64,000 bases of DNA, from positions 253,396,484 through 253,460,483 of the forward strand of contig CP136064.1 in NCBI GenBank assembly GCA_032622095.1, read 5' to 3'. Shown piece by piece: positions 43,878 through 54,897 of this stretch (position 1 is its first letter; every line of letters starts with the position of its first letter). Made by a program: the position numbers and the translations under genes. The notes beneath the pieces were generated by a model. The model did not search any database and was not told the DNA's origin. It was given only the letters and a program-made list of their open reading frames with translations. The stretch comes from Siphonodentalium dalli. Lineage: Eukaryota > Mollusca > Scaphopoda > Gadilida > Siphonodentaliidae.

Positions 43878-44128
43878 CCCTTTCATGACGAGCACAATGC
43901 TGGTGCAGCATTAAAGACCCAGTGCATTCTCTTATATATATGCGAGTCTCCCATAGGGAGCCTCACATATATAAGAGAATGCACTGGCCCACACGGTCAA
44001 GGTAAATATTGTTAAGCCAATGCATTCTCTTATATATGCGAGGCTCCCTATGGGAGACTCGCATATATAAGATAATGCATTGGCACAGGGTTTTCACAAA
44101 ATTTCTGGAAGCTCCAGTCAGGTAAGGA
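43878..44128. mobile_element. FB-B1 TTAA element, complete
   Basis: 251 bp between TTAA at 43874-43877 and 44129-44132. CCCTTTCATGACGAGCAC.. to ..CCAGTCAGGTAAGGA. Two near-perfect hairpins with tips CTCCCATAGGGAG and CTCCCTATGGGAG; linker CACACGGTCAAGGTAAATAT. Confidence 0.95.
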
Positions 44129-44195
44129 TTAACAGTTGTCATTTCCCAAATTAAACCTTATTAAAGTTACATTTCCGTGAATGTAAGTGATAAAC

Positions 44196-44269
44196 AGAAG
44201 ATGTGAGTTAAGTTTAAATCACAGGTTCACTGAGAAGATGTGAGTTAAGTTTAAATCACAGGTTCACTG
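44196..44269. repeat. 37-bp perfect tandem duplication
   Basis: AGAAGATGTGAGTTAAGTTT..GGTTCACTG twice, starts 44196 and 44233. Confidence 0.95.
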
Positions 44270-44615
44270 CCGTCTTACAATAATAACAATCATCATATTA
44301 TTCTAGTGTTACATTATTTCCAGTTTGTTGATGATGCCACTTCTTTACAACTTGCCATCACTGCCAATGGTACTTCCCTATACTTAGTTCTGCCAGACAC
44401 CACATTATTGCAGTTCATGCACACCTTAATACCAGAGAGCACATTATTGCAGGCCAGTTGCACAGATTGCTAGTTAAACCAGATCCACTAAAATCAATTG
44501 ACTTCACCATTGGCTTGACTCCCTATCATCACCCCATTCACTCCCATATGCATACCTCGCAACACACCAGACACCATGTTATTTACAACCCAACTGCAAT
44601 GCAGAATTGCACATG
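44270..44615. other. unique sequence
   Basis: Repeated CACATTATTGCAG (44401, 44442). No gene. Confidence 0.4.
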
Positions 44616-44617
44616 TA

Positions 44618-44829
44618 TAGTAATGCTCTAAGTAATCGACTTCTTAACCACAGCAGAATTATGGGTAACTTTTCAGGATTTAGTCAGAAATATGGCTTGT
44701 TGCCATTCATTGGAAAGCTCTCGGGGAGAGCTGTCCGATGAATGGCAACAAGCCATATTTCCGACTAAATCCTGAAAAGTTACCCATAATTCTGCTGTGT
44801 TAAGAAGTCGATTACTTAGAGCATTACTG
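44618..44829. mobile_element. TC-C foldback element, complete
   Basis: 212 bp between TA at 44616-44617 and 44830-44831. The private variant TCTAAGTAATCGACTTCTTA is mirrored as TAAGAAGTCGATTACTTAGA. Tip CTCTCGGGGAGAG. Confidence 0.95.
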
Positions 44830-44908
44830 TAGTCTGCCTGACTTTCTTGCAACGACTATAATGCAGAAACGACTATAATTCTGTATCCTGAATTGTAACT
44901 GTATCCTG

Positions 44909-45205
44909 CAGGGATCAGCCTACAGAGGCGACTGGGAAACATCTTCTCCCTAAAATGCACCACTTCTCCCTATTCCCACCCCCAGGGAGAAGTGACTACT
45001 CTCTAAAATACCAGTATGCATATGTTCCAACAGCATATTTAAAGTATTTGTGTTGTGTAATATTTGTTGGATCATAGAAGGGTGAAGTCGGGGTGTAAAT
45101 TGAACTTAAGGCATTGCTACTTATCCCTGATAACAGTCCACGTCTCCCTAATTACCAAACGGAGAAGTGACTTATCCCAATTTGAAATTTCTAGGCTGGT
45201 GCCTG
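44909..45205. mobile_element. HAT-G element, complete
   Basis: 297 bp; CAGGGATCAGCCTACAGAGG.. to ..TTTCTAGGCTGGTGCCTG. 8-bp flanks GTATCCTG / GTATTCTC (6 of 8). Confidence 0.8.
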
Positions 45206-45937
45206 GTATTCTCTATGGCAAAAGTCAATGCATGTGAGTAACAGTGAGTATGGAGCAACTCGCATCGTTTCTAAATACATCAATTTATATAGTTTTAATT
45301 TGTCATAAATTATAATATATATTCACTTTACAGCAACCAACGATAATACATGCATCCTAAAAATGCTCATAAGTTAGAACTCTGGAACTATCAAAATTAT
45401 TCTTGACTGCCAGACAGTGGTGACCCCTAGGGTCAGCTCTGTTAGGATGTCCAGATTCACAGACAATTCATCACCTCACTTGCCCCAGACACATGCCTCT
45501 CTGCATACCCACCAGGCATTGGCATATTTCACACCCATTAGGCACTTAATTGTTTCTGTATAAATCACCAGTAGTGGGATAAATACTTTATCATATTACA
45601 GTTTGTTGATTCAGACATGCTTGACCACATGGGTAAACCTCAGGCCACTGACCTTTGCTGAGGTCCAATATTTGTTATGGCGGCTGCTGGCCAGGCCATC
45701 TGTCAGGGATAACTGGACAGGTGTTGGTTTGCCCTAATTTTCGGCTAATTTTGTGGGTATTTATACAGCTGAGAATATTGACCACAGGTCTGTGTGGCCC
45801 AGTGGATCTTCATTGTGGAATGTCTTGATACAGGACTGCTGACAATTTAAAGATTGTTGATGGCCTTAATATTCTCAGGGATTGTGTAATCGCTGAAGGG
45901 CAAGGAGGGACAGCCTCTAGAACATCACATTTCTCAA
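45206..45937. other. unique sequence
   Basis: No gene recognised. Confidence 0.4.
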
Positions 45938-46346
45938 CTATAACCCTCCGCCCCCACCCCTCTCCCACCAACCACCCCCCCTCCCACCCCTGTAATGAGT
46001 TTATAGGAATCGGCTTGTCCATCCATCTGTCCGTAGAAATGAGAATCTGTTTAACTGCAATTATGATGTCCGTCTGACTTTTTTTGTAGAGTTATTCTCC
46101 TTTTTCGACTTTTTTGCAGAATTATGTCCGAGCTTGTATTCCTATACATTTGCTGTCAATTTTTTTGTTTAACTTGGCACAGAGGCTGATTGGGCAATTT
46201 TATTTGGGACTACTGAATTCAGTATGTTAGTCTGTCCATCTATGTGTGTCCGACTTACCTTTCCAGAGCATAACTTGAGTGCGTAAAACATTGCTGCCAT
46301 GGGGACACCCTTAGACCCATTGGGACAGCCCACCTTTAGTTTATTA
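45938..46346 (+). mobile_element. HEL-F element, copy 3
   Basis: AACTATAACCCTCCGCCCCC..AATCGGCTTGTCCATCCATC, one decayed unit (GTCTGACTTTTTTTGTAGAG..CCGAGCTTGTATTCCTA), and the right end ACCCATTGGGACAGCCCACC, TTTAG. Shorter core than copies 1 and 2. Confidence 0.5.
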
Positions 46347-46413
46347 ATTTGAACAGTTGAGGGCATAGGGGTTAGACCCCATTCATGTCCCCTGAGGGTG
46401 CATTGAATAAGGT

Positions 46414-46555
46414 TCGCCATAATGACTGCTTTCAAAAGAGTGTCCAATGACATTTGCTTTTTAAATTCTAGAGTTATCCTTTGGGTTCCCTCTTTCCAAT
46501 TTTTCGATTAGCACTGGGAGGGTATGCCAGCACCTGAGATGCGACTTCTTGTTGA
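46414..46555 (+). mobile_element. Family H fragment
   Basis: GCCATAATGACTGCTTTCAAAAG..TTCTAGAGTTATCC..GGGAGGGTATGCCAGCACCTG..GCGACTTCTTGTT. Confidence 0.55.
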
Positions 46556-46559
46556 ATTT

Positions 46560-47112
46560 ACGTGAACATGCCTACAAGGTTGAATAATAGTACCTTTATT
46601 TTACACCCCAGTTTTATACATCACAGTGGAATGTATAATTTTTTTTTATCTCGCCCCAGTGGTTTACTGATAAGGCATGCAACACATTCTTCAGTATTAA
46701 CATAGGTATTGTGCGCTCAGGGAAACAGCTGTTTTGTCAATACATGCTGTACATTCACATTCTCTATGGCAAGATTGCTATGATTGCAGTATATTCATAC
46801 ATTTTCAAAGCAGTATGTGTATATAGAACATAGCAGCTACATGTATCAACAATGTGATTTAGTTATACATTCATATTATGTTGTTCTAATATAAACAATC
46901 TCTCAACAGATCGTTTTCCAAGTAGACTCATTCTACAGAGGCATTGGTATTTTTCCTGCCAAGGCTTGGTGGTCACAGTGGGTGCTCAAATGGTAAGCTG
47001 CATAGTGAAATTAGTGAATATCAAAGCTGGTTTGATTCACAATAAGGACCATTTGTTTTTACTTGCAGAAGTAGGGTAACATGATTTGTGTGTTTGGGCA
47101 AGTTTGTCAGCT
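46560..47112. other. unique sequence
   Basis: No feature recognised. Confidence 0.4.
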
Positions 47113-47223
47113 ATCACTGAGAGCTTTCCAATGAATGGCAACGAGCCATATTTCCGACTAAATCCTGAAAAATTACCCATAATTCTGCTGTGGTTAAGGA
47201 GTCGATTATTTAGGGCATTACTG
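47113..47223. mobile_element. TC-C right half
   Basis: From the hairpin tip (CACTGAGAGCTTTCCAATG) to GGGCATTACTG-TA. Left arm absent. Confidence 0.9.
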
Positions 47224-47225
47224 TA

Positions 47226-47834
47226 AATTAACCTTATGTGCAGTATTTTCTCGACCAATAGAGCTGATCCTGGCAGATCAAATAACACTAAAAGCCAACC
47301 AAGAAAGCAATTATGACCATAAAAAAAAACGAAGTTGGACTCGATCTTCTATGGGATGATGATGGAGAATTGATTCCACAACTGATTCTATTTTCTCATT
47401 ACAAGACAATAAGCAGTTAACAAATGTAACAGAGCAACTACTATCCATTCCGTTCTTATCCTCGGGCATTTCGCGAAGAGAAAATGTTTCAAAATCATTT
47501 AATTAAATGGTTGCTATTGTATATTGTGACCATGGAAACGAAAATTAAATTGAGTTTTGAGCCTTGTACATTAATTAAGTGATTACTTGGAGAGATGGTA
47601 AATGGAAGGCTGGAGCCAGTAACATCCATTTAAGCCAGTGGGTATTATGCTAGAATTTGGAATTGGAATGCTAACAAGCGACAAGGGACCGATAGATTGT
47701 GCCCGCTGGGCAAATGTTATTAGTAATAGTTTCTAATCCATTTTATCTGTCAGGAAAAACATTGATCTAAAAGTAATTCGTGTAAGTTCATTTCTGGTAC
47801 ATTTCATCCTACTGTATTCTGCTAGGAAAATTTA
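47226..47834. other. unique sequence
   Basis: Includes TCTGGTACATTTCATCCTAC near 47792, a relative of the 49.4-49.6 kb repeat. Confidence 0.4.
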
Positions 47835-47996
47835 AGAGATAAACGTACTCTGTTGAGTTTGATATTCGGGAATACGAGCATGAAAACAGTTTCTGAACGA
47901 GTTGGCTTTACTGCGAGTTCACATGTGAACGAGTTGGCTTGACGGCGAGTTCACAAACTGTTTTCATGCTGGAGTCCCCGAATATCTAACAAAACA
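47835..47996. repeat. Foldback family I, copy 2
   Basis: GAGATAAACGTACTCTGTTG..GAGCATGAAAACAGTTT.. mirrored by AAACTGTTTTCATGC..CCCGAATATCTAACAAAACAGAG. The centre has a short tandem (GTGAACGAGTTGGCTT..GCGAGTTCAC). The right end passes straight into TC-C sequence. Confidence 0.75.
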
Positions 47997-48160
47997 GAGC
48001 TTTCCGATGAATGGAAACAAGCCATATTTCCGACTATATCCTGGAAAATTCATCAGAGAGCTTTCCGATGAATGGCAACAAGCCATATTTCCAACTAAAT
48101 CCTGAAAAATTACCCATAATTCTGCTGTGGTTAAGGAGTCGATTATTTAGGGCATTACTG
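47997..48160. mobile_element. TC-C right half with a duplicated inner part
   Basis: AGCTTTCCGATGAATGG.AACAAGCCATATTTCC appears twice in direct orientation (47998, 48058) before the normal right end GGGCATTACTG-TA. No left arm. Confidence 0.85.
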
Positions 48161-48162
48161 TA

Positions 48163-48426
48163 ATTCAATCTCCCATAAAAATCGAAAGAAACTGTACGAA
48201 ATGCGCTTTTATCCTTTTTTGGTGATCAGATCTCTGGGTATGTTCCATGGGTTTACTTGGAACAGCACAGGAAGAACTTCATGTCAACCGTATATCTGTA
48301 GAAAACATCCATGAGCGGTTGACTCAATTACTCAACTCACGGCGGTGACGTATATTACCAGTATGCTCATTCTCATGGCACAGTGCTCTATTCAAAATTA
48401 TTTAATCGATCAGCGGAATATGCTGG
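48163..48426. other. unique sequence
   Basis: No feature recognised. Confidence 0.4.
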
Positions 48427-48430
48427 TTAA

Positions 48431-48822
48431 CCCTTTACCCAACAAACCGGCCAAAACCGGCCAAATAAAGCTTCAACAGCCTAAAATATCTTCGGTCTGT
48501 CTCAATAAAACCATACAAATATGGATATCATGGGAACCGGCTCATTGACCACATTGTGATGGTTACAGTTATGCCCTGTGCCAATGCATTCTCTTATATA
48601 TGTGAGTCGACCATAGGTCGCCTCGCATATATAAGAGAATGCATTGGCCTAAACCAAATCTTTTTTTAACACTTTTTACCATTTTTTCTTACATTCTTTA
48701 ACAATTTTATAATTTTTAATGTGTTAAGCCAATGCATTCTCTTATATATGCGAGGCGACCTATGGTCGACTCGCATATATAAGAGAATGCATTGGTACAG
48801 GGCCGTTCTGTTGGGTAAAGGG
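48431..48822. mobile_element. FB-B3 TTAA element, complete
   Basis: 392 bp between TTAA at 48427-48430 and 48823-48826; ends CCCTTTACCCAACA and CCCTTTACCCAACAGAACGG (inverted). Opposite orientation to 36896-37287 with the same length and few differences. Two perfect hairpins. Confidence 0.95.
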
Positions 48823-48939
48823 TTAATCGAGAACTATAGTTAACAACTCTCGACCAATCAGCAAATCAGAATACAAATCAGAATACGTGTTTCGGAGACA
48901 AATATTTAACTTGATTTGCAATTGGAAACATGACATACT

Positions 48940-49393
48940 CAAGCCTGAGTTTAGTGTGCCTGTCATTTGCAGAATGAGGTCCCTAGAGGGTGAATTTTGT
49001 GACGCTATCACGCATAGCGGGGTAGCATCACCAAATTTTCCCATTGGGGACCTCGTTCTGCTTAGGCCTCATCTGCTATGGGAGACACAGACTCAAATTG
49101 AAGTCCCCAAATGGTGAATATTGTGATGTACACCCATTGGGAACCTCGCTTATGCAATGTGTCATCTGCCAATTTGGGGATATGGAGAAACTAAACTAAA
49201 AAAGAAATAGAATCTATGTGAAGAAGTTTCTATAGAAATTAGATAATAAAGAAACTTTCCAATGAGGCCTAAGCAGAATGAGGTCCTCAGAGGGTGAATT
49301 TAGTGATGCTAGCCCACTGTGGGATAGCGTCACTACATTCACCCTCTTTGGGACCTCATTCTGTAAATGGCTGACATGTTATAATCAGGTTTT
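48940..49393. mobile_element. FB-A2 foldback element
   Basis: 454 bp; 8-bp duplication GACATACT / GACATAGT (48932-48939, 49394-49401). Left CAAGCCTGAGTTTAGTGTG; the right end is decayed (GCTGACATGTTATAATCAGG). Confidence 0.8.
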
Positions 49394-49426
49394 GACATAG
49401 TTTATTGTACATGTTTGGCTGACTTA

Positions 49427-49632
49427 GAAGTGTTACTCACTCATCTGTCTGTCAGTGTGTCTGCCATCTAGATTTCTGGTACATTTCATCTTACTGTACG
49501 AAGAAATGCAAACACGACATACTTTATTGTCCCCTTGACAGTTTGGCAACTTAGAAAAGATTTTCATCTGTCTGTCTGTCTGTCTGCATCTGCCATCCAG
49601 TTATCTGGTACATTTCATCATAATGTAGGGGG
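49427..49632. repeat. Diverged tandem pair (~128 bp)
   Basis: CATCTGTCTGTC..TGCCATC.AG.T.TCTGGTACATTTCATC occurs twice, offset ~128 bp; a third relative lies near 47792. Confidence 0.65.
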
Positions 49633-49929
49633 AATTAGAAATGTGGCCCACTCTGTTGTCCCATGATGGTCCTGTGCCCTTGTATTATGTCTATTATTCT
49701 TGACTATTAATAGCTAGAAAAATCATATAGAATGCTTAAGATCCCTGTCAATTTCTTTACTCCTGTGGGATTTAATGTATATATACGAGTCTAAACAATA
49801 TAATATAATTAGGAGCTTGATCACAATGTGTAGATTTAAGACAAAATATAGTTAGGCCACTTTTAAAAATATCTGTGGTTTCCCCGACCCTACCCACAAC
49901 TTTAAGAATGAGTAGGTAGGCAATTATTA

Positions 49930-50165
49930 TACCCCATCCCGCTCATAAAAACTGGTATGCAGATTTGACATCGTGAGGGCTTTCAAAAGAGGGTTCATTG
50001 AAGTTGTTCACTTTTTCCGTTCAAGAGTTAGCCCTCTTTCTTTATCTGTAAATGTTGGATTTCCATCAATCATTTGTTAAAATTGTCAAGTAATTCATTC
50101 ATTCATCACATTTGTTTTCACTATTTGGTTTCCGACTGGCCCATATTTCAATTTTCATTATTTTA
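49930..50165 (+). mobile_element. Family H fragment
   Basis: TTATACCCCATCCCGC..GGTATGCAGATTTGACATCG..GAGGGCTTTCAAAAGAGGGTTC..TTTATCTGTAAATGTTGGAT. Confidence 0.6.
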
Positions 50166-50172
50166 GTTTTTT

Positions 50173-50345
50173 TCAACAAATACCATAGGTCCTTTGTTGA
50201 ACTAATTATATGAACATTTCCCTCCAATAAATAGGATTCATTCTGTATTGTATTATCTGTTGTCTGCTTATATTTTCTGAACAGCCCTCCAGATTAATAA
50301 TAGACTATTCCAATGTATACTTTTATAACTAAATGGGAGATCTCT
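50173..50345. mobile_element. PB-D right part
   Basis: Hairpin with an intact tip (CAACAAATACCATAGGTCCT..TTTGTTGAAC), then CCTCCAGATTAATAATAGAC..CTAAATGGGAGATCTC. Terminal CCCTTTC lost. Confidence 0.75.
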
Positions 50346-51718
50346 TTGATCTATTCCCCTGAATGCCATAAAATAAACTCATGTAGCCTGTATCCTTCAA
50401 GCTATGTTAAAGATAGAAATAATTTTCAATACATATCAATTATTCTTTTCATGTGTTTATCATCTTCATTGATCTTAAAAAAAAATATCTGGGAAGCCAA
50501 TAAAATGTTTTGAGTAGGGAGGTTTTTTTTAGTGTAAGTTTACTGTCAAAAAGAAAGTTGTGGTCTCTGTGTATGCCGCCATCATATGGTTTCAGCTGAA
50601 ATCATCAATATGGTTGATCGATCACAAGATCAAGATATATCCAATACTCCTTTCCAGCAAATGTAGAATTATAATTATAATAGTCATGGATTCCAAAGCG
50701 TTAAGTGGTGTAATATTTATTGTCGCACGCACGGCAAATAAACAGACTGGAAAATTTTCAAAAATTATGTACTCTCGAATGCTTCAGCATAATCCATAAA
50801 CCTGCTCTGTTTAAACAATTTATTGACCACTGCCTCAAGCTGGCGTTCCGCTCTACAAACAACTTTGTCAGCCATTGATCCGGGAAGGGGCTCTGTATAT
50901 GTGTGCTTTCATACCCCATTTACTGCCCAGTGAACATGCATTCTTCCAATATACATTTTGATTTACATCATAAAATCTCTGCATGGGCTGCCATCGACTA
51001 TAGTTGTCCAACTACTTGTAAAACGCTTGTTGATTGAGAATCTTCTTGGGTGTTGAATTGATATACTTGTAGCTGGTATAATGTGAAATTGCTAGTTAGT
51101 GTGGTGAAGAGATGGATAATTTCAGAGTTGATAGTCAGGGCAAATTTTAGTCCAAGTTTCCTTCACAGTAAACCATCTAGTGAAATTAGTAGGGATATAA
51201 TACTGGTTAACGTCAAAAGTACTACATGTATTGCCTTTACTCTTCTACAGCAGATTTTGTGCCCAGTTGCAGCGGTTGGATTTTTAATTGACTTTATCAA
51301 GTTTCAAGTTTTATTTAGCAATACCAATGAATTTTGGTTTCTGCTGTAACATAAACAAACATTGATTACAAAGACACAACAAAAAGAACAATTTTTTACA
51401 TGTATATGTATGGGTTTTTATCAAACAAATCAATACAAAATGCTACATTTATTGGAAAGAGTGATATCTTATGGTCACAACGATGTAGTATAATCTAACA
51501 CTTAACGTTAAATTATGCACAGAGTATGTTTTGTAATTAGAAGTAACTCGCATTTGATCTTGTTTGTTTACACTTTGAGAACACCTGAACTGTTTCTAAG
51601 CCACGAGGTCAAATGAGTATGTATTCTTTTGAAATTATGTAAACATTGTGATAAAATATATTTTTCACATTTTATTTAATAAATTACTACTTTCAGTTGG
51701 CAACTCTCATGGATTTCA
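50346..51718. other. unique AT-rich sequence
   Basis: Several 60-90 codon ORFs without recognised domains; no repeat family seen. Confidence 0.4.
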
Positions 51719-51946
51719 GAACACAGATAAAATGCATAATCGAGGTGACTAATGGGTGAACATCACAAACTTCAACCGGGGAACTTAAATATGTTCCAAA
51801 GTCTCCCATAGCAATTGAGACCTGAAGCAGAATAAGGTTCCCAGAGGGTGAAGTTCGTGATGCTAGCCCGCCATGCAGGATTGCATCATTAAATTCACCT
51901 TCTGGCGACCTCATTCTGCAAATGTCAGACACACTATATCCAGCTT
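51719..51946. mobile_element. FB-A3 right part
   Basis: ATGCATAATCGAGGTGACTA..CTCCCATAGCAATTGAGACC..one hairpin..CACTATATCCAGCTTTG. The other hairpin is missing. Confidence 0.75.
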
Positions 51947-52147
51947 TGAAACTGATGAGTGTACTGGATAACAATATCAGCTTTAAGATTTTGTAATTTT
52001 CAGGATTCAGCTCAAGTTAGAGTTAGATTTTGAAATATTTTTTCTGCTAAAAGCTTGATATCTATTTCTGAGTCATGAATCTCCCTTTAAATTTCAACAG
52101 TGTCTATAGTTCAGAAAAGTTGTCAAGCTTACTATGAGTGCAGTTAA

Positions 52148-52439
52148 CCCTTTCTTTACTAAATGGATTATTCCCCCATCAGTTATAAGAGTAATCATTG
52201 GAATCGCCTATTATTCATTTGGAGGGGTGTTCAGGAAAAATGAGCAGACGAAAAGACTATAAATACAGAAGGATTCCTATTCCTTTGTGGGAAATATGGA
52301 GATAATAAGTTCAACAAACGACCTTTTATTATCTGTTGACTGCTTATTTTTTTCTGAAAAACCCTCCAGATGAATAATAGACCATTCCAATGTATACTTT
52401 GATAACTTGGTGGGAGAATCTATTTAGTAAAGAAAGGGA
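52148..52439. mobile_element. PB-D TTAA element, complete long form
   Basis: 292 bp: TTAA-CCCTTTCTTTACTAAATGGA.. to ..TTAGTAAAGAAAGGG, then ATAA. Both long outer arms are present (GGGTGTTCAGGAAAAATGAG versus TTTTTTTCTGAAAAACCCTCC), suggesting the full-length form of the family is more palindromic than most copies. Confidence 0.85.
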
Positions 52440-52499
52440 TAAACACAAACATTAAACACAAACCTCTCTAACCTTAATACAGAGTTACATACAATGGAC

Positions 52500-52861
52500 T
52501 AATGTCACCAAATTCACCCTCTGGGAACCTCATTGTGTTTAGGCATCAACTGCTATGGGAGACGTAGGATTAGATTAAAGTTCCCCAGTTGAAGTTGGTG
52601 ATGTTCACCCATTAGTCACCTCAATTATGCATTTTATCTTCTGCAAATTAGGGATATAGAAACTGGAGAGAAGGGAAAAAGAAACTAAAAACCATGTTAA
52701 TTTGAGATTATAGATACTTCTCAGAAGATGAGAACTAAGCAGAATGAGGACCCCAGAGGGTGTATTTGGTGATGATAGCCCACTGTGTGGAATAGTGTCA
52801 CTAAATTCACCCTCTTGGGACCTCATTCTGCAAATGCCAGATGCACTATTTGCAGACTTAA
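52500..52861. mobile_element. FB-A3 foldback element
   Basis: TGTCACCAAATTCACCCTCT..GGCATCAACTGCTATGGGAG..GAGAAGGGAAAAAGAAACTA..one hairpin..CACTATTTGCAGACTTA. Left terminus lost. Confidence 0.75.
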
Positions 52862-54084
52862 TGTCCTTTTCAACATATTTATATTAAGAACCTTTAACCT
52901 GATGCAACCTAATGTCATCGATGCATATATGCAAATACACAGTCGGCACCTAGAAACTAATCTCTAATGATAAAGATGTCAATTTGGGTGTTCAGCCCCA
53001 GTAGAATGATAGTATTGACTGAGAGGACTATAGTGCATTGAAACTCCTATCACAAACGCATCTATATGCAAATAAACACGGTGACACCCAAAATAAATGA
53101 GAAATTTCCTAATTTAATCCACGGCTGTCGCTATGTTGTTAGCTTCTAGCTCCGGGCACAATCACCAATGTCTGTCCTTATTTGGGTCGCTGATTCTCAA
53201 TGTAAAACAAATTTTCGCGACATCTTGTAAATTACGTCGTGGCTACTGTATGTATGTGGACGACGACAGTGGTAGCTGATTAGGTCTCGGCAAACATTTG
53301 ACTAGCCCTCGCCATTATTTTTAACCACAGAAGTCAGCCCTACATAAAAAACCAGCAGCCAATAGGAAGGTAATTGTGTCACAAAAGCACACTTTGTGGT
53401 TGGTTCATTTCCATGGTGGATGCTTTTAAAAGACGCACAAAGAAGCTTGTGTTCTCAAATGAATGGCTTAATGTCTGTGCTATAGATAGATGTTATTTCA
53501 TTAAGTACAGACCAAGGATATAATTTCAATGAAGGCTTGATTATACAGTGGCTCGCCATCTATTGTGAATATATCTACGAAGGAGTTTATATTTCCTCGT
53601 CAGTTGACCTGCCAGCATTGAATCGCGCTGGTATATCACTGGCTGGTTTGTTAAATATAGGTGTTACCCAGCATTCATATGTGTGGTGGATTGATTTAAT
53701 GAATTGACTGTTACGGCAGCGTGCACTTGCCGCAGTGTGGATAGATAACACAGTGTTACTCAGCAGGGAAGTAGTGTTTTGGCGGGACTTAACCGCCTGT
53801 CACATGTGATCTGAAGATAGTTGGTACAGTCAAGTAGGGATGTTTGGATGCTATTGATGATGGCTTTGTTGGACTTTTATTGTGTTTTCTGTTATAAAGG
53901 TACTTGTATAATACTTTTTTTTATCAATACTTCCTTTCACTACTAAAGTTTGTGAGATTTGTAAAAAAAAAGTTCACTTCACAGTGTTAGTGTTGTGCTC
54001 ACATTATTCAATTCGTGCTGTATCTGTTTCCTCATCGACCCTCTTGTTGTTATGAATACTTTGCACATGAAAGGGAATACCTAT
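52862..54084 (+). other. Repeat-poor region with a weak first-exon-like segment
   Basis: One of the longer stretches without recognised elements, and GC-richer at 53100-53350. A CATAAAAAA box (53344) precedes CCAAT (53363). Downstream, ATG GCT TTG TTG (53862) runs 13 codons to AAAG followed by GTACTTG, a plausible donor. Arrangement resembles 12150-12396, but the ATG context is poor and upstream ATGs exist. Confidence 0.2.
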
Positions 54085-54893
54085 CTACTCGATACCTCAA
54101 CAGGTGCTCGAGGATATGGCACAGATTGGTGGTTGATGTCATGAACTTCCCGCCTTCTCTGTTTGTACTTTTAAAATGCTCCAAATTACTAAAGTCTGAA
54201 GATTATTGTTGTTTATTTAGGTTGATTTCATATTTAATGACCATCATTTGTTATCATTCCTTGTCTTGCTGTTATGAAAATTGTGGACAATGCTTAACCC
54301 TTTCTATATTTTGGAATGGTCTACTGTTCATCGGGAGGGATTCCTGGGAAATAGAGCAGACGATAGACGTATAAAAAGATAATACAAATGCAGACGGATT
54401 CATATTCTGGTGGGAAATGTTCAGATAATAAGTTTGACAAATGACCTATGAGTCATCTGTTGAACTTATTATATGAACATTTCCTAAGTGAGAACTATTC
54501 ATCAATGAGTATTTAGTTTAGTAATGGTTAACTTGATACTTCAATGGTTGGTTCAGGATATGACACAGATTTGTGGTTGATGTCATGAATTTACCGCCCT
54601 CCTGTCAATTTATTCTTTTTATATTCTCCAAAAAAAACCTAAAGTTTATGAAGATTATTGTTGTATTTTGGATGTTGATTTCATAATTCAGGACCATCAT
54701 CGGTTATTGTAGTTTATTTCTCAACTTTATTTATTTCTCAACCTAGTAACTTGATACATCAACAAGTGCTTAATTAACTATATGGCATAATAATGGCACA
54801 TATTTGTTGTTGATACTGTGATGAAATTTTCCTCCAACTAAGTATATGGTGATTATTGTTTTTATGTAGATTTTATACCTTTAAGCCATCTGC
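54085..54893. repeat. Three diverged tandem units (~170-180 bp) with a PB-D inside
   Basis: ATACCTCAACAGGTGCTCGA..CAGATTGGTGGTTGATGTCATGAAC (54090), ACTTCAATGGTTGGTTCAGG..CAGATTTGTGGTTGATGTCA (54537) and ATACATCAACAAGTGCTTAA..CATATTTGTTGTTGATACTG (54753), each followed by GAAGATTATTGTTG and TTGATTTCAT. Confidence 0.7.
54298..54537. mobile_element. PB-D TTAA element, complete
   Basis: TTAA 54294-54297 and 54538-54541. Left end CCCTTTCTATA joins early to TTTTGGAATGGTC (internal deletion). Hairpin tip CAAATGACCTATGAGTCATC. Confidence 0.85.
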
Positions 54894-54897
54894 TTAA

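Noticed and set aside
53344-53900. Second promoter and first exon
   Set aside because: Not asserted as a gene: weak TATA, upstream ATGs, poor start context; listed only as a low-confidence note.
54015-54374. 119-codon ORF as a gene
   Set aside because: Built from a tandem repeat unit plus a PB-D insertion; the reading frame is not conserved in the other tandem units.
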